64,000 bases of DNA, from NCBI GenBank assembly GCA_041671045.1, contig JBAZCF010000007.1, positions 100,472 to 164,471 of the forward strand, in the 5' to 3' direction. This DNA is from Parachlamydiales bacterium (lineage in GTDB: Bacteria > Chlamydiota > Chlamydiia > Chlamydiales > JABDDJ01). Both the position numbers and the translations under genes were made by a program. The notes beneath the pieces are model-generated. The model was given only the letters and a program-made list of their open reading frames with translations, did no database searches and was not told the origin of the DNA. Of this stretch, positions 1 through 8,667 are shown one piece after another. Numbering within the stretch: position 1 is the first letter of the stretch; each line of letters starts with the position of its first letter.

Positions 1-603
1 CAAGCCTGTATCGGCCATATGACCAAAAAGACTACCTAAAACACCACTAATGAAAGCAGATGTATATTTGACTTTCCTACTTTCACCTAGGGATTCCTTT
101 AACTTATCATTTAAAGGATCGCTTATCCTTATAGAGATGAGGAAGCTTGTTTCTCTCGATACGATCATAGCCACCTGGTAGATAGACATTGCTCGCAACG
201 ATTCAATCCAATTCATCCCCATGCTTTTACCATTAAAGATAGTAAGGAAGGGTGAAGAAATAGCTCCCACCGTTACAGAACTTAATACTGTCACGCCAAT
301 GCCAGGTTTTTCACCTTTGTTAAAGCATCTGGTTAGCGTATTTTCCGTAACTATCTGAGCTCCCATTTGCGCTCCGATAATTCCACTGATAATAGGAGCG
401 GCCTTTGATCCTGCCACAAGAGCCTGTGTTACTGTGAAGCTTGGAACAGGTTTAATATTTTGCAGCGCACTTTTTCTTTCGATACCCCAATAAACGGGAA
501 TAATGGCCATTCCTCCGGCAACAGGTGGAATAATGGAAGGCAAAGTTTTTACATACCAGCTTTCTGACGGTGGCCCATTAGGGTTAGCTGAAGTTACAGA
601 CAT
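1..603 (-). CDS. Partial membrane protein, possibly mitochondrial-carrier-like (C-terminus cut by window edge)
   Basis: An open frame runs from the ATG at 603 down to base 1 with no stop, giving 201 residues of a longer protein. The start is supported by an AAGGA ribosome site 7 bases upstream. The product is hydrophobic with small-residue-rich helices. Two spots recall the mitochondrial carrier family: GIERKSALQ near residue 41, like the P-x-D/E-x-x-K-x-x-x-Q signature, and a later stretch SRETSFLISI followed by a GVLGSLFGHMADTGL helix, which resembles the R-D/E-x-P-F motif and the next odd-numbered helix. The signature prolines are missing, so the match is weak. Carrier-like proteins in intracellular bacteria are known (LncP of Legionella), but the assignment here is inference. 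It may simply be an uncharacterised chlamydial membrane protein. A reading frame certainly exists; function is uncertain. Confidence 0.6.
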   Translation of the reverse strand, partial: MSVTSANPNGPPSESWYVKTLPSIIPPVAGGMAIIPVYWGIERKSALQNIKPVPSFTVTQALVAGSKAAPIISGIIGAQMGAQIVTENTLTRCFNKGEKPGIGVTVLSSVTVGAISSPFLTIFNGKSMGMNWIESLRAMSIYQVAMIVSRETSFLISIRISDPLNDKLKESLGESRKVKYTSAFISGVLGSLFGHMADTGL

Positions 604-670
604 GATGATTTCCTTAATTAAACTATTTTTTTTGAAACTAAATAAAAATATATAGATGGTCAAATAGTGT

Positions 671-688
671 TCTCCGCCTCAGCGGAGA
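671..688. repeat. Perfect 7-bp hairpin in the leader of the partial membrane gene
   Basis: TCTCCGC, a four-base loop CTCA, then GCGGAGA. It lies about 70 bases upstream of the minus-strand start at 603. There is no T-run on either side, so it is not a standard terminator; it could be a leader structure or the 3' stem of a processed transcript. The rest of 604-859 is AT-rich and holds only a doubtful 39-codon frame. Confidence 0.45.
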
Positions 689-859
689 AAAATTAAGGAA
701 AGAGAAGGAAAAGAGACGGAAACAAGCACAGCCAAAGCTAAGGTAATATAGCCCTCACAAATGCTTGAAGTGGATGTAATAGATTTTATTGTATCCATGG
801 ATAAGATATTATCATTAACTAACTAATGAGTAAATAAGATCAGTGTAATCTAAATCAGT

Positions 860-1861
860 TTATTCTTCTAGAATAGTTAATAACTCGGCTTTAAGATCTG
901 TAACACGTCTTCTTATTTCATCATCAGATAATGGTTTTAGAAGCTTAACCATTTTCCATCCCGAATTCTTTTGCCCTTGACGCTCCTGACCCACACCATC
1001 CGTTAGGACGACATGCCAATGGCATCTGCCTACGGATTGGCCTGCGGAAGAATGCACGGAAAGCATCACATTGACGATCTGATCCTGGAATTTACCTGCA
1101 TAATGTCTAATTAATTTCTCTTTCAAGCGCATCGCTTCTAAATGATCTTCTTCATCTAATTCAAAAAGATTCCTTTTGGGAGCATTAGTGATAAATAGGA
1201 AGTGCAGGTCTGCTATAGGTGCGTAATCTAAAAGGACTGAAATACGCTTCCCACAATAAATCGTCTGGAGTTCTTTTCTTTCTTCGTTATTAAAAGGATC
1301 CTCTTTACCATCTAATACCGCGTCAGGAAAATTCCATTGGACCTGAACATCCTCCGAATTTCTAAAAACTGTATCATATTGATCTGCTTTTCCGATTAAA
1401 GCAGGCTCTCCCCAAGTTAATGATTTCTGGGTAATGATGCTGACATAAGCAATGAATTGCTTAATACTTGAATACTCATTCTGAAGATAGGGAAGCATTT
1501 GGCTGGTTTTTTCGCCGGTTTTTGCTCTCTCTCGTTCAAAAAGGAAAACGCCCACAACTTTATTGGCATCTTCGCTGTCATATTGCTGTTCTTCCCAAAC
1601 TTTTGCGATTTTACGGATGCCCTTGAACTTCTCATTATAATAGGATGTTGAATCTATGGAAACGCCAGGAAGATCTACAAACTCTACAGTGCCGGCTTTA
1701 GGGGGCTGGGTCGCTAATTGAATTTGAATTCCTTCCCCTCTATGCAGAACAATAGGTTCTGAAATTCCAGAAGCAAAGTAATTGCCCATATAGCTAATAG
1801 CCGTCCCCAAAATACCGCTCATTAATAAACCCAAAGTAATAATTATTAATATTTTATGCAT
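860..1861 (-). CDS. Membrane-anchored HIT-like domain protein
   Basis: 333 residues. The N-terminus is a hydrophobic segment (residues about 3-24) that reads as an uncleaved anchor or signal peptide. The C-terminal half has the order seen in HIT (histidine triad) nucleotide-binding proteins: a strand-rich segment DLHFLFITNAPKRNLFELDE with an acidic helix after it, then SSAGQSVGRCHWHVVL, which matches the GQ-x-V-x-H-x-H-x-H region of the family. Here the first histidine of the triad is replaced (R-C-H-W-H), leaving H-x-H, so canonical AMP-lysine hydrolase or transferase activity is doubtful. Residues about 25-190 are not recognised. A HIT fold attached to a membrane anchor is unusual for bacteria. 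The gene is followed by the partial membrane gene on the same strand, 256 bp away, so co-transcription is unclear. Confidence 0.6.
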   Translation of the reverse strand: MHKILIIITLGLLMSGILGTAISYMGNYFASGISEPIVLHRGEGIQIQLATQPPKAGTVEFVDLPGVSIDSTSYYNEKFKGIRKIAKVWEEQQYDSEDANKVVGVFLFERERAKTGEKTSQMLPYLQNEYSSIKQFIAYVSIITQKSLTWGEPALIGKADQYDTVFRNSEDVQVQWNFPDAVLDGKEDPFNNEERKELQTIYCGKRISVLLDYAPIADLHFLFITNAPKRNLFELDEEDHLEAMRLKEKLIRHYAGKFQDQIVNVMLSVHSSAGQSVGRCHWHVVLTDGVGQERQGQKNSGWKMVKLLKPLSDDEIRRRVTDLKAELLTILEE

Positions 1862-1935
1862 AAGAAAATATTATTATCTAACATAATAAATAACAAGAAA
1901 TTACAATCTCACGCAAATATTTATTCCACGTAGCC

Positions 1936-2994
1936 ATGGATCAAGTTCATACTCTATGCAGGCTCATGCACCTTCCGGGTTTTGGTCCCGTAAAAATTAA
2001 ACGTTTGATCGAACGCTTTGGATCGCCAAACGATGCATTTTTAGCCGAACCCGAGGAATTTCAATCCAATCCTGTCTGGATGGATAGAAAAAAATTCACT
2101 TCCTGGGAAAATGACCTGCGTCTCGTAGAAGAAGCAGATATAACTCTTATCCCCTATTTTGCCCCAAATTATCCGGCTCGCTTGCGGGGAATTAATGATG
2201 CGCCTATGCTACTATATGTAAAGGGTACACTTTTATCGACTGATAATCAATGCATTGCAATTATTGGAACTCGATTTGCCACCCCTTATGGCATGGAGAC
2301 TGCCGAATCATTTGGACAAAATTTAGCCCGCGCCCAAGTCTGTGTCACCAGCGGATTAGCTAGAGGAATCGATACTGCCGCTCATAAGGGCGCATTACGT
2401 TATGGAAGAACGATCGCTGTTATCGGCTCAGGCTTAGGGGAACTCTACCCACCCGAAAATCGCGCTTTAGCAAATAGTATCGCAGAAAATGGCGCTATTA
2501 TCAGCGAATATCCAATGCTGACCCCGCCTAGTAAATTGACCTTTCCTCAACGCAACCGCATAGTTAGCGGGATGTCACGCGGCGTACTATTAATTGAGGC
2601 TCCGGAAAAAAGCGGCGCCATGATTACGATGGATCTGGCTCATCAGCAAGGGAAAACTTGCTGGGCTTTGCCGGGTAGAGTAGATTTCCCTTCCTTTGAA
2701 GGCAATCACTCTTTAATTAAAAAAGGAAAAGCAAAGTTAGCCACAAAAGCGGGCGATGTGTTAGATGGATATGACGATCTGTTTTCACAAAATTTGCCTG
2801 TAAAGGTAAAACACCTAGGTCTAACAGAACAGGAACAACAGTTTTTAAGTAAATTTCCTGCCGGCTCTGTCATGATGGATGAATTGTGCCGGTTGACTCA
2901 ACTGCCTGTAGCTAAGATTAGCGTTCTGTTAATGGGTTTGGTTTTTAAAAACATAATAAAAGAAGTACCTGGTCAGAGGTACCAAAAAAGATGA
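1936..2994 (+). CDS. dprA: DNA processing protein DprA (Smf)
   Basis: 352 residues, usual length. DprA binds incoming single-stranded DNA during natural transformation and loads RecA; the gene is widely retained even where transformation is not shown. The N-terminus has a helix-hairpin-helix-like stretch (MHLPGFGPVKIKRLIERFG, residues 12-30). The central Rossmann-like domain contains IIGTRFATPYG and the family hallmark TSGLARGIDTAAHKGAL (about residues 138-154), then PQRNRIVSGMS. The last ~70 residues form the winged-helix tail (TEQEQQFLSKFPAGSVMMDE onwards). The stop is four bases before the topA start, so the two are almost certainly one transcript. The pairing of smf with topA is plausible for chlamydiae. 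No strong ribosome site precedes the ATG. Confidence 0.95.
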   Translation: MDQVHTLCRLMHLPGFGPVKIKRLIERFGSPNDAFLAEPEEFQSNPVWMDRKKFTSWENDLRLVEEADITLIPYFAPNYPARLRGINDAPMLLYVKGTLLSTDNQCIAIIGTRFATPYGMETAESFGQNLARAQVCVTSGLARGIDTAAHKGALRYGRTIAVIGSGLGELYPPENRALANSIAENGAIISEYPMLTPPSKLTFPQRNRIVSGMSRGVLLIEAPEKSGAMITMDLAHQQGKTCWALPGRVDFPSFEGNHSLIKKGKAKLATKAGDVLDGYDDLFSQNLPVKVKHLGLTEQEQQFLSKFPAGSVMMDELCRLTQLPVAKISVLLMGLVFKNIIKEVPGQRYQKR

Positions 2995-2998
2995 GCAA

Positions 2999-5578
2999 AT
3001 GTCAAAAGCATTAATTATTGTAGAGTCTCCAGCAAAGATCAAAACTTTGCAAAAATTTTTGGGAAGTAATTACCGGTTCGAATCCTCTATCGGACATATA
3101 CGCGATCTTCCCGCCAAAGAATTCGGCATCGACCTGGAAAAAGATTTCGAGCCGAAATATGTCACCATGCCCGATAAAGAAGCAGTCATCACCAAACTCC
3201 GCAAAGCTGCCAAAGAATGCGATATCGTCTACCTCTGTCCCGACCCTGACCGCGAAGGAGAGGCCATAGCCTGGCATATTTCACAGATTCTCCCCGCCGG
3301 TACCAAGCTACGACGCGTTACCTTTAACTCTATCACAAAAGACTCGGTTTTAAAGGCCTTAGACTCTCCCCGCGAAATCGATGTCGCAATGGTCAATGCC
3401 CAGCAAGCGCGCCGCCTGTTGGACCGTATTGTAGGTTATAAAATCTCTCCGCTTCTCAATAAAAGGATCCAGCGTGGACGTGCGAGCGGCGTATCTGCAG
3501 GACGCGTCCAATCTGTTGCCTTGAAGCTTGTTGTGGATAGAGAAAAAGAAATTGAAGCCTTCAAGCCTGTAGAATATTGGAACTTGGCCGCCCTGCTTGC
3601 TGTCCAGAAAACACACGATTCCCCTTTCCGCGCAGCGTTATATAGTGTGGACGGCAAAAGGATCGACAAAGAAGCTGCTGAAGGCAAAGATATTCTCCTT
3701 ATCGGTAATAAAGCCACTGCCGATGCTATCTTAAAACGCATGAAGCATTCCCCTTACCAGGTGACTTCTGTCGAGAAAAAAGAAAAACGCCGCAACCCTG
3801 TGCCCCCCTTTATTACTTCTACGCTGCAACAGGAAGCCAGCAGGCATTTCGGATTCTCCTCCTCCCGTACTATGTCTATCGCACAATCCCTCTATGAAGG
3901 TGTGGATCTAGGCAACGAAGGCACTGAAGGTCTGATCACCTATATGCGTACCGACTCGGTCAGAATTGCCCCCGAAGCAATACAAGATGCACGCCGCTTT
4001 GTCACTTCTACTTTCGGAAACGACTATCTGCCTGCCTCCCCTAAAGTCTACGCCTCTAAGGGCAGCGCACAAGATGCTCACGAAGCTATCCGTCCTACCA
4101 ACCTATACCATACGCCCGACAGCATACGCAATTATTTGACGAAGGACCAGTTCAACCTTTACCAATTGATCTGGAGACGCTTTATCTCTTCCCAGATGGC
4201 TCCCGCCATCTATGATACTGTAGCCGCTAATATTGAAGGCGAAAAAGGAATTATCGTCCGTGCGACCGGCTCTGTCATCAAATTCCGCGGTTTCTTAGCT
4301 ATCTACGAAGAGAAAAAAGACGAAAAAGAAGAAGAGAAAGAAGACGAAGACCGCATCCTTCCCCCTCTGCAAGAAGGGCAGCTGCTGGACTTAAGGGAAG
4401 CGTTAGCTGAACAAGCTTTCACTAGACCCCCGCCGCGTTTCACCGAAGCATCCCTCGTTAAAGAATTAGAAAAGTCCGGAATAGGAAGACCTTCTACTTA
4501 CGCTACGATCATGAATAAGATCCAAAGCAGAGAGTATACTGTCAAAGAGCAAAGCAGGCTGAAGCCTACAGAACTAGGCCGCGTCATCGCCCAATTCTTG
4601 GAAGATAACTTCAAGCAGATTATGGATATCGGGTTTACTTCGTCGATGGAAGACGACCTGGAAAAAATAGCCGAACAGGAAAAAGACTGGAAAGTCCTCA
4701 TGCGTGACTTCTGGACGCAGTTTGCACCCACGATTGAAATCGCCGAAAAAGAAGCATATATTCCTAAAGTCATGACGGACCTCATCTGTCCAACCTGTGG
4801 CTCCAACCTCCAAAAAATCTGGTTCAAAAACAAATACTTCTTCGGCTGCTCCCGTTATCCCGACTGCAACTATAGCGCCCCCGTCGAGGAATTAGAGTTC
4901 AATAAAGAAGATTACGACCCTGATTTTGACTGGACCCAACACTGCCCCAAATGCAGCAAAGAGATGAAACTGCGCTTTGGCAAATTTGGACCCTTTTTAG
5001 GCTGCACCGACTACCCTAACTGCCGCGGCATCGTCAATATCCCTAAAAAAGGTGAAACAGCTTTACCTCAACAAGAGATGCCTGCTTGTCCTGCTATCGG
5101 ATGTCCCGGTCAACTTGTAGCCCGTAGATCGCGCTTTGGTAAAATCTTCTATTCTTGCTCCACTTTCCCGGAATGTGATGTGATCGTGAATAGCTTAGAA
5201 CAGATTGAAACCAAATACGTGAATCATCCACGTACCGCCTATATAGCAAAAACTAAGGGCAAAGCTCCCGCTAAATCTAAAGCTGCCGCAGCCGCAGCAG
5301 AAAAGAAAGAAGCTAAAGCTAAACCCAAGAAGAAAGCTGTCCATCCGCAAGTGAAAGTTTCGAGTGAGCTGGCTGCCATCGTAGGAACGGAAGGCCTAAG
5401 CCGCCCTGAAATCACTAAAAAGTTGTGGGAATATATCAAAGGTAAAGAACTGCAAGACCCGGCCAATAAACGCCGCATCAATCCGGATACTGAGCTAGCT
5501 AAAGTCTTTGGTTCTAGCGAACCGGTAGATATGATGAAACTGCCCGGTTTGGTCAACAAGCACATCACGAAAGAGTAA
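2999..5578 (+). CDS. topA: DNA topoisomerase I with C-terminal SWIB domain
   Basis: 859 residues. A type IA topoisomerase that relaxes negative supercoils. The Toprim domain starts at once (ALIIVESPAKIKTLQKFLG, with DPDREGEAIAWH near residue 83). The active-site tyrosine is Tyr315 in LITYMRTDS. Three C4-type zinc ribbons follow at about residues 600-740 (CPTCGSNLQ..C..YPDC; CPKCSKEMK..C..YPNC; CPAIGCPGQ..C..FPEC). A lysine/alanine-rich linker (about 753-783) joins a SWIB domain (about 785-859, SRPEITKKLWEYIKGKELQD). SWIB is a chromatin-remodelling domain of eukaryotes; its fusion to TopA is, from memory, a chlamydial trait and the best taxonomic marker in the window. The gene runs five bases after dprA and ends at a strong hairpin. 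Confidence 0.97.
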   Translation: MSKALIIVESPAKIKTLQKFLGSNYRFESSIGHIRDLPAKEFGIDLEKDFEPKYVTMPDKEAVITKLRKAAKECDIVYLCPDPDREGEAIAWHISQILPAGTKLRRVTFNSITKDSVLKALDSPREIDVAMVNAQQARRLLDRIVGYKISPLLNKRIQRGRASGVSAGRVQSVALKLVVDREKEIEAFKPVEYWNLAALLAVQKTHDSPFRAALYSVDGKRIDKEAAEGKDILLIGNKATADAILKRMKHSPYQVTSVEKKEKRRNPVPPFITSTLQQEASRHFGFSSSRTMSIAQSLYEGVDLGNEGTEGLITYMRTDSVRIAPEAIQDARRFVTSTFGNDYLPASPKVYASKGSAQDAHEAIRPTNLYHTPDSIRNYLTKDQFNLYQLIWRRFISSQMAPAIYDTVAANIEGEKGIIVRATGSVIKFRGFLAIYEEKKDEKEEEKEDEDRILPPLQEGQLLDLREALAEQAFTRPPPRFTEASLVKELEKSGIGRPSTYATIMNKIQSREYTVKEQSRLKPTELGRVIAQFLEDNFKQIMDIGFTSSMEDDLEKIAEQEKDWKVLMRDFWTQFAPTIEIAEKEAYIPKVMTDLICPTCGSNLQKIWFKNKYFFGCSRYPDCNYSAPVEELEFNKEDYDPDFDWTQHCPKCSKEMKLRFGKFGPFLGCTDYPNCRGIVNIPKKGETALPQQEMPACPAIGCPGQLVARRSRFGKIFYSCSTFPECDVIVNSLEQIETKYVNHPRTAYIAKTKGKAPAKSKAAAAAAEKKEAKAKPKKKAVHPQVKVSSELAAIVGTEGLSRPEITKKLWEYIKGKELQDPANKRRINPDTELAKVFGSSEPVDMMKLPGLVNKHITKE

Positions 5579-5588
5579 AAGAACTCAT

Positions 5589-5633
5589 CCTAAGATAGGG
5601 AAGCCGCAATAATCCGTGCTTCCCTATCTTAGG
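5589..5633. terminator. Bidirectional terminator between topA and the convergent gene
   Basis: A perfect 16-bp stem (5589-5604 pairs with 5618-5633) with a 13-base loop sits exactly between the topA stop and the stop of the opposing minus-strand gene. It lacks a strong T-run on either strand, so efficiency is uncertain, but stem length, perfection and position make a shared terminator the best reading. Confidence 0.8.
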
Positions 5634-5641
5634 GGGATTTG

Positions 5642-8479
5642 TTATTGCGCGAATTCTACGCGCTCAAAGACAAACCCTTTACGTTCAGAATAATTCACAG
5701 GAGTCTCCCGCTTTGCCTCTAAATGTTTAACCGAAGCAAACATCAGATGAGCCCTATGGAATAATAGCTCCCGTTTTAACACCGTCAAGGCGGGCCCTAG
5801 AATAATTCCGGAGAGTTTTTCATATTTATCAGCTACAAACTCTTTTGTTCTTGAAAGCTTATCGCAGATGTCCGCTGCAAAAATGGACATCGTACGGTCG
5901 ATGGCATCTTTACAGTTACGTTGAACCACATCAGAATTTCTGCATAAAGCTAGTTCTTCTGAAATACGTGAATAAAACATTCCGACAAAGGCCAATCTTT
6001 TCTTTTTGTCGAACATCATCTCAATCTCTCTGCCCTGTGCATCCAACTCCGTAGGGAAATATGCCTTTTTCACTTCTTCAAACGTTCTTTGAACAAATAG
6101 GGCTTTTTCGTCTCCTTCATAACCTAACATGAAAGCAGGATTTGATATAACTTCATGTTTAAACCAATTCAAGAAGTCACTTTTCTTCATGACCTCATTC
6201 TTTTCAATTTCCTTCATCCATTCCCCATCCATAGGTAAAAGGGAAAGATCAATCACATCTTTATACTCTTCGCTTTTTGCGAGCTGCATATATAGCCGGA
6301 CCCATAACCCTTCTCTTTGGGGCTGCCATTTCGTGAAATTGCAATAGTCAAATACTCCAGGATTCTCAAAGGCATACTTAGGGTTCAAATGCAAAATAAC
6401 TAGAAGTTTTTTACCTTCAGCTTTTAATTGGTTTAAGTAGGCCATGTATTCGGGAACCAATTCAATACCCTCATATACCCAGGGAGCGTCAGTAGGTGTT
6501 GGAGCTTGTCTAGGACCAATAGGTACACCCGTACGAACCTGCGTAATCTTCTTTTCTTCCTGCGTTTCAGGATTTTTATAGATATATGTTGCTAATTGGT
6601 TGGGAACGTTGGAAAGCCATAGAGGGTCAAAAGTTGCCCAAACAGTACCTACTTGAGCTTTCATATTATCAAATCCACTGATTTGACGCGCATTGACGAT
6701 ACCTTTCATTAATAATTTCAATCGTGTAGCCAAAGAAGTACATTCCTTTAAATCTCCCACAAGCTCTTTATTGCCTTCATTGGCTACCTGGTGAACAAGC
6801 CCTGTATAAAATGTATCCATTTCTAACTCAGTAAACCAAATTTTACAGAGGCTTAAAATCTCTGTTTTGAAAGTATTTTTAAGCTTATTTTCAGTTGAAT
6901 GGATATCGCGTAATACAGTACGGAGTGCTACCTGAAATGTCTGATAATGAAGATGAGCATCGTCCGCATTTCTATAAGTTAACAAAAGGGAAATCGCATC
7001 TTTCAGATTTTTTTGGATAGGGTTTTTATCCTTGCACTTTCCTTGCAGCTCCTTCAACCGTGTTTCTCCAAATCTTCTTATGAGTTGTTCAAAGGTAGTA
7101 TCGTAGCGCTGTTTTTTCCATTCAGGATTAATTTCAGTAAAAAAGTTTTTTACTGGTGTAGGTAGTAAATTCGTATAATCAGTGGCTTCAGGTGCCGTGA
7201 GAGTTGTAGATTGGCTTCCCACCAAATGAAAGTCAGCTTCAATACCGATATCCTCTCTTAAGGCTAACTGCATGACTGTATTATTATCCACAAGGGTGCC
7301 TGGAATTTCCGTTCCAGAAGTAGAGTTAGTTATCACACTCGTCGATGTTACGGGTAATTCATCCCCAGAGGATAAGTCAGAGTTAGATGAGCTGGTTGTT
7401 ATAGTTGTCGTATTAGAAAATTCGTCCCCGGTGGGTATGCCGCTTCCGGAGCTATTTAAAGAAGAAGGAGGCGAATCTAGCTTTCTTTTTTCTTCAACTA
7501 AGTAACTACTTAAAGTTGCTTGAAGTTCAGCATTTGCCTCTACATAGATTTCAACCTGCTTTTCTAAAACGCCTTTTTGAAGTTCTAATTCCTTAATTTT
7601 ATTTTGAAGAAGTTGAATATCCTCAAGAACGTTTTGATCCGGAAAAGGACCTACTTGTATTCCCTGATCCATTGTTGCTGGCGAAGTTAAGGGACTCGCA
7701 TTCGATGCAATAGAGGACTTTTCTAGGATTCTATTTAGTTCGTTATTGGTATCTAAATAGTTCTGAGCAGTCTTTTCAAGGCTTTCTTTTTCAATTTGTA
7801 ACGCAACTATTCTTTTTTTAAGTTCTTGAATTTCCCCTTCAAATTTTGACTCTGGGGCTTGCATATTCAATATTTCTTGTAAGTCCGTCTTGGCCGATTC
7901 AAAGGCTTTTGCTTCATTTTCCAACGCGGTTATGTTTGATTTGAGTGCTTCTATCTGAACGCAAAGCTCTTCAAGGATAAGATAGTCTGTCTGGCTGTTT
8001 GCATGGAGCAATTCAGTGATAGCGCTCAGCTGTGACTTTAATGCTACCGCATCTGCAACTATGCGTGAATGTTCTTCACGATCTATAGCAGGCGGCTCTT
8101 GAGGAGGATTAAATGGAGAATCAAGAGCTAATTTATAGAGATGATTTCCAATGAGAATGCCAAAAAACGTATCTGCAATACCAGCCACGGCAAGAGCCGT
8201 ACATTTTAGAGCGGAGGCTGTGTTACTAAGGAACTCATAGAATACGCCATATACATCTAATTCTAATGCTTTGGCACCCGCTTTAAGGAACGCTTGCCCT
8301 TCAAAAGAAACGGCTCTAGCAAGAGCTGCTGGAACTGTTAAGGGAGTATAAATAAAGCGTGGTAGGAAATATCCTTTAAAAACATTCAAAGTATCTTTAT
8401 TTTCGGAATAATAACGTGTTGATTCGTAAAGATTTTTTAATAACCCTGCTTCTTCGGGGACTCTAATTAAATTGCTCAT
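5642..8479 (-). CDS. Large coiled-coil protein with C-terminal CX5RT phosphatase motif; putative host-directed phosphoinositide phosphatase
   Basis: 945 residues, not recognised over its full length. Residues about 40-125 contain hydrophobic stretches (ALKCTALAVAGIADTFFGIL). Residues about 135-326 are heptad-rich coiled coil. Residues about 335-396 are a Ser/Thr/Gly-rich linker. The C-terminal half looks globular and carries NCKDAIDRTMS: Cys856 and Arg862 form a CX5R(T) signature, with the Lys after Cys and the Asp-Arg-Thr end that I associate with bacterial phosphoinositide phosphatase effectors of the SopB/IpgD type (CKSGKDRT). The preceding HLNPKYAFENPGVFDY and LSLLPMDGEW are unassigned. 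If active, it would dephosphorylate inositol lipids on host membranes; this is inference from one motif in a plausible setting. A -10-like TATACT with an overlapping palindrome lies just upstream of the start. Confidence 0.6.
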   Translation of the reverse strand: MSNLIRVPEEAGLLKNLYESTRYYSENKDTLNVFKGYFLPRFIYTPLTVPAALARAVSFEGQAFLKAGAKALELDVYGVFYEFLSNTASALKCTALAVAGIADTFFGILIGNHLYKLALDSPFNPPQEPPAIDREEHSRIVADAVALKSQLSAITELLHANSQTDYLILEELCVQIEALKSNITALENEAKAFESAKTDLQEILNMQAPESKFEGEIQELKKRIVALQIEKESLEKTAQNYLDTNNELNRILEKSSIASNASPLTSPATMDQGIQVGPFPDQNVLEDIQLLQNKIKELELQKGVLEKQVEIYVEANAELQATLSSYLVEEKRKLDSPPSSLNSSGSGIPTGDEFSNTTTITTSSSNSDLSSGDELPVTSTSVITNSTSGTEIPGTLVDNNTVMQLALREDIGIEADFHLVGSQSTTLTAPEATDYTNLLPTPVKNFFTEINPEWKKQRYDTTFEQLIRRFGETRLKELQGKCKDKNPIQKNLKDAISLLLTYRNADDAHLHYQTFQVALRTVLRDIHSTENKLKNTFKTEILSLCKIWFTELEMDTFYTGLVHQVANEGNKELVGDLKECTSLATRLKLLMKGIVNARQISGFDNMKAQVGTVWATFDPLWLSNVPNQLATYIYKNPETQEEKKITQVRTGVPIGPRQAPTPTDAPWVYEGIELVPEYMAYLNQLKAEGKKLLVILHLNPKYAFENPGVFDYCNFTKWQPQREGLWVRLYMQLAKSEEYKDVIDLSLLPMDGEWMKEIEKNEVMKKSDFLNWFKHEVISNPAFMLGYEGDEKALFVQRTFEEVKKAYFPTELDAQGREIEMMFDKKKRLAFVGMFYSRISEELALCRNSDVVQRNCKDAIDRTMSIFAADICDKLSRTKEFVADKYEKLSGIILGPALTVLKRELLFHRAHLMFASVKHLEAKRETPVNYSERKGFVFERVEFAQ

Positions 8480-8512
8480 AAAACCTATCTATATATTAAT
8501 AAAATATTAAAT

Positions 8513-8532
8513 TATGTTAACAGTATAACATA
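8513..8532 (-). promoter_or_regulatory. Palindrome overlapping a -10-like box upstream of the CX5RT gene
   Basis: TATGTTA and TAACATA are separated by six bases. On the minus strand TATACT (8522-8527) lies inside it, about 43 bases before the start at 8479. No good -35 is visible at 17 bases. It could be an operator over a weak promoter, or chance in a very AT-rich stretch. Confidence 0.3.
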
Positions 8533-8667
8533 TTATTTGTTTAAATTTCATTAAGATTATATAGATATTATATAAATTAATACTATTTAAATAATTGATC
8601 TTGTGACTGAAAAACTATACTCATTCAAGCAAAGAGGTGAAAAAGGCTTTTTCGGGCTAGACATCAT

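Noticed and set aside
3075..3085. GGTTCGAATCC, identical to a tRNA T-loop
   Set aside because: It lies inside the topA Toprim coding sequence and no acceptor, D or anticodon stems can be built around it.
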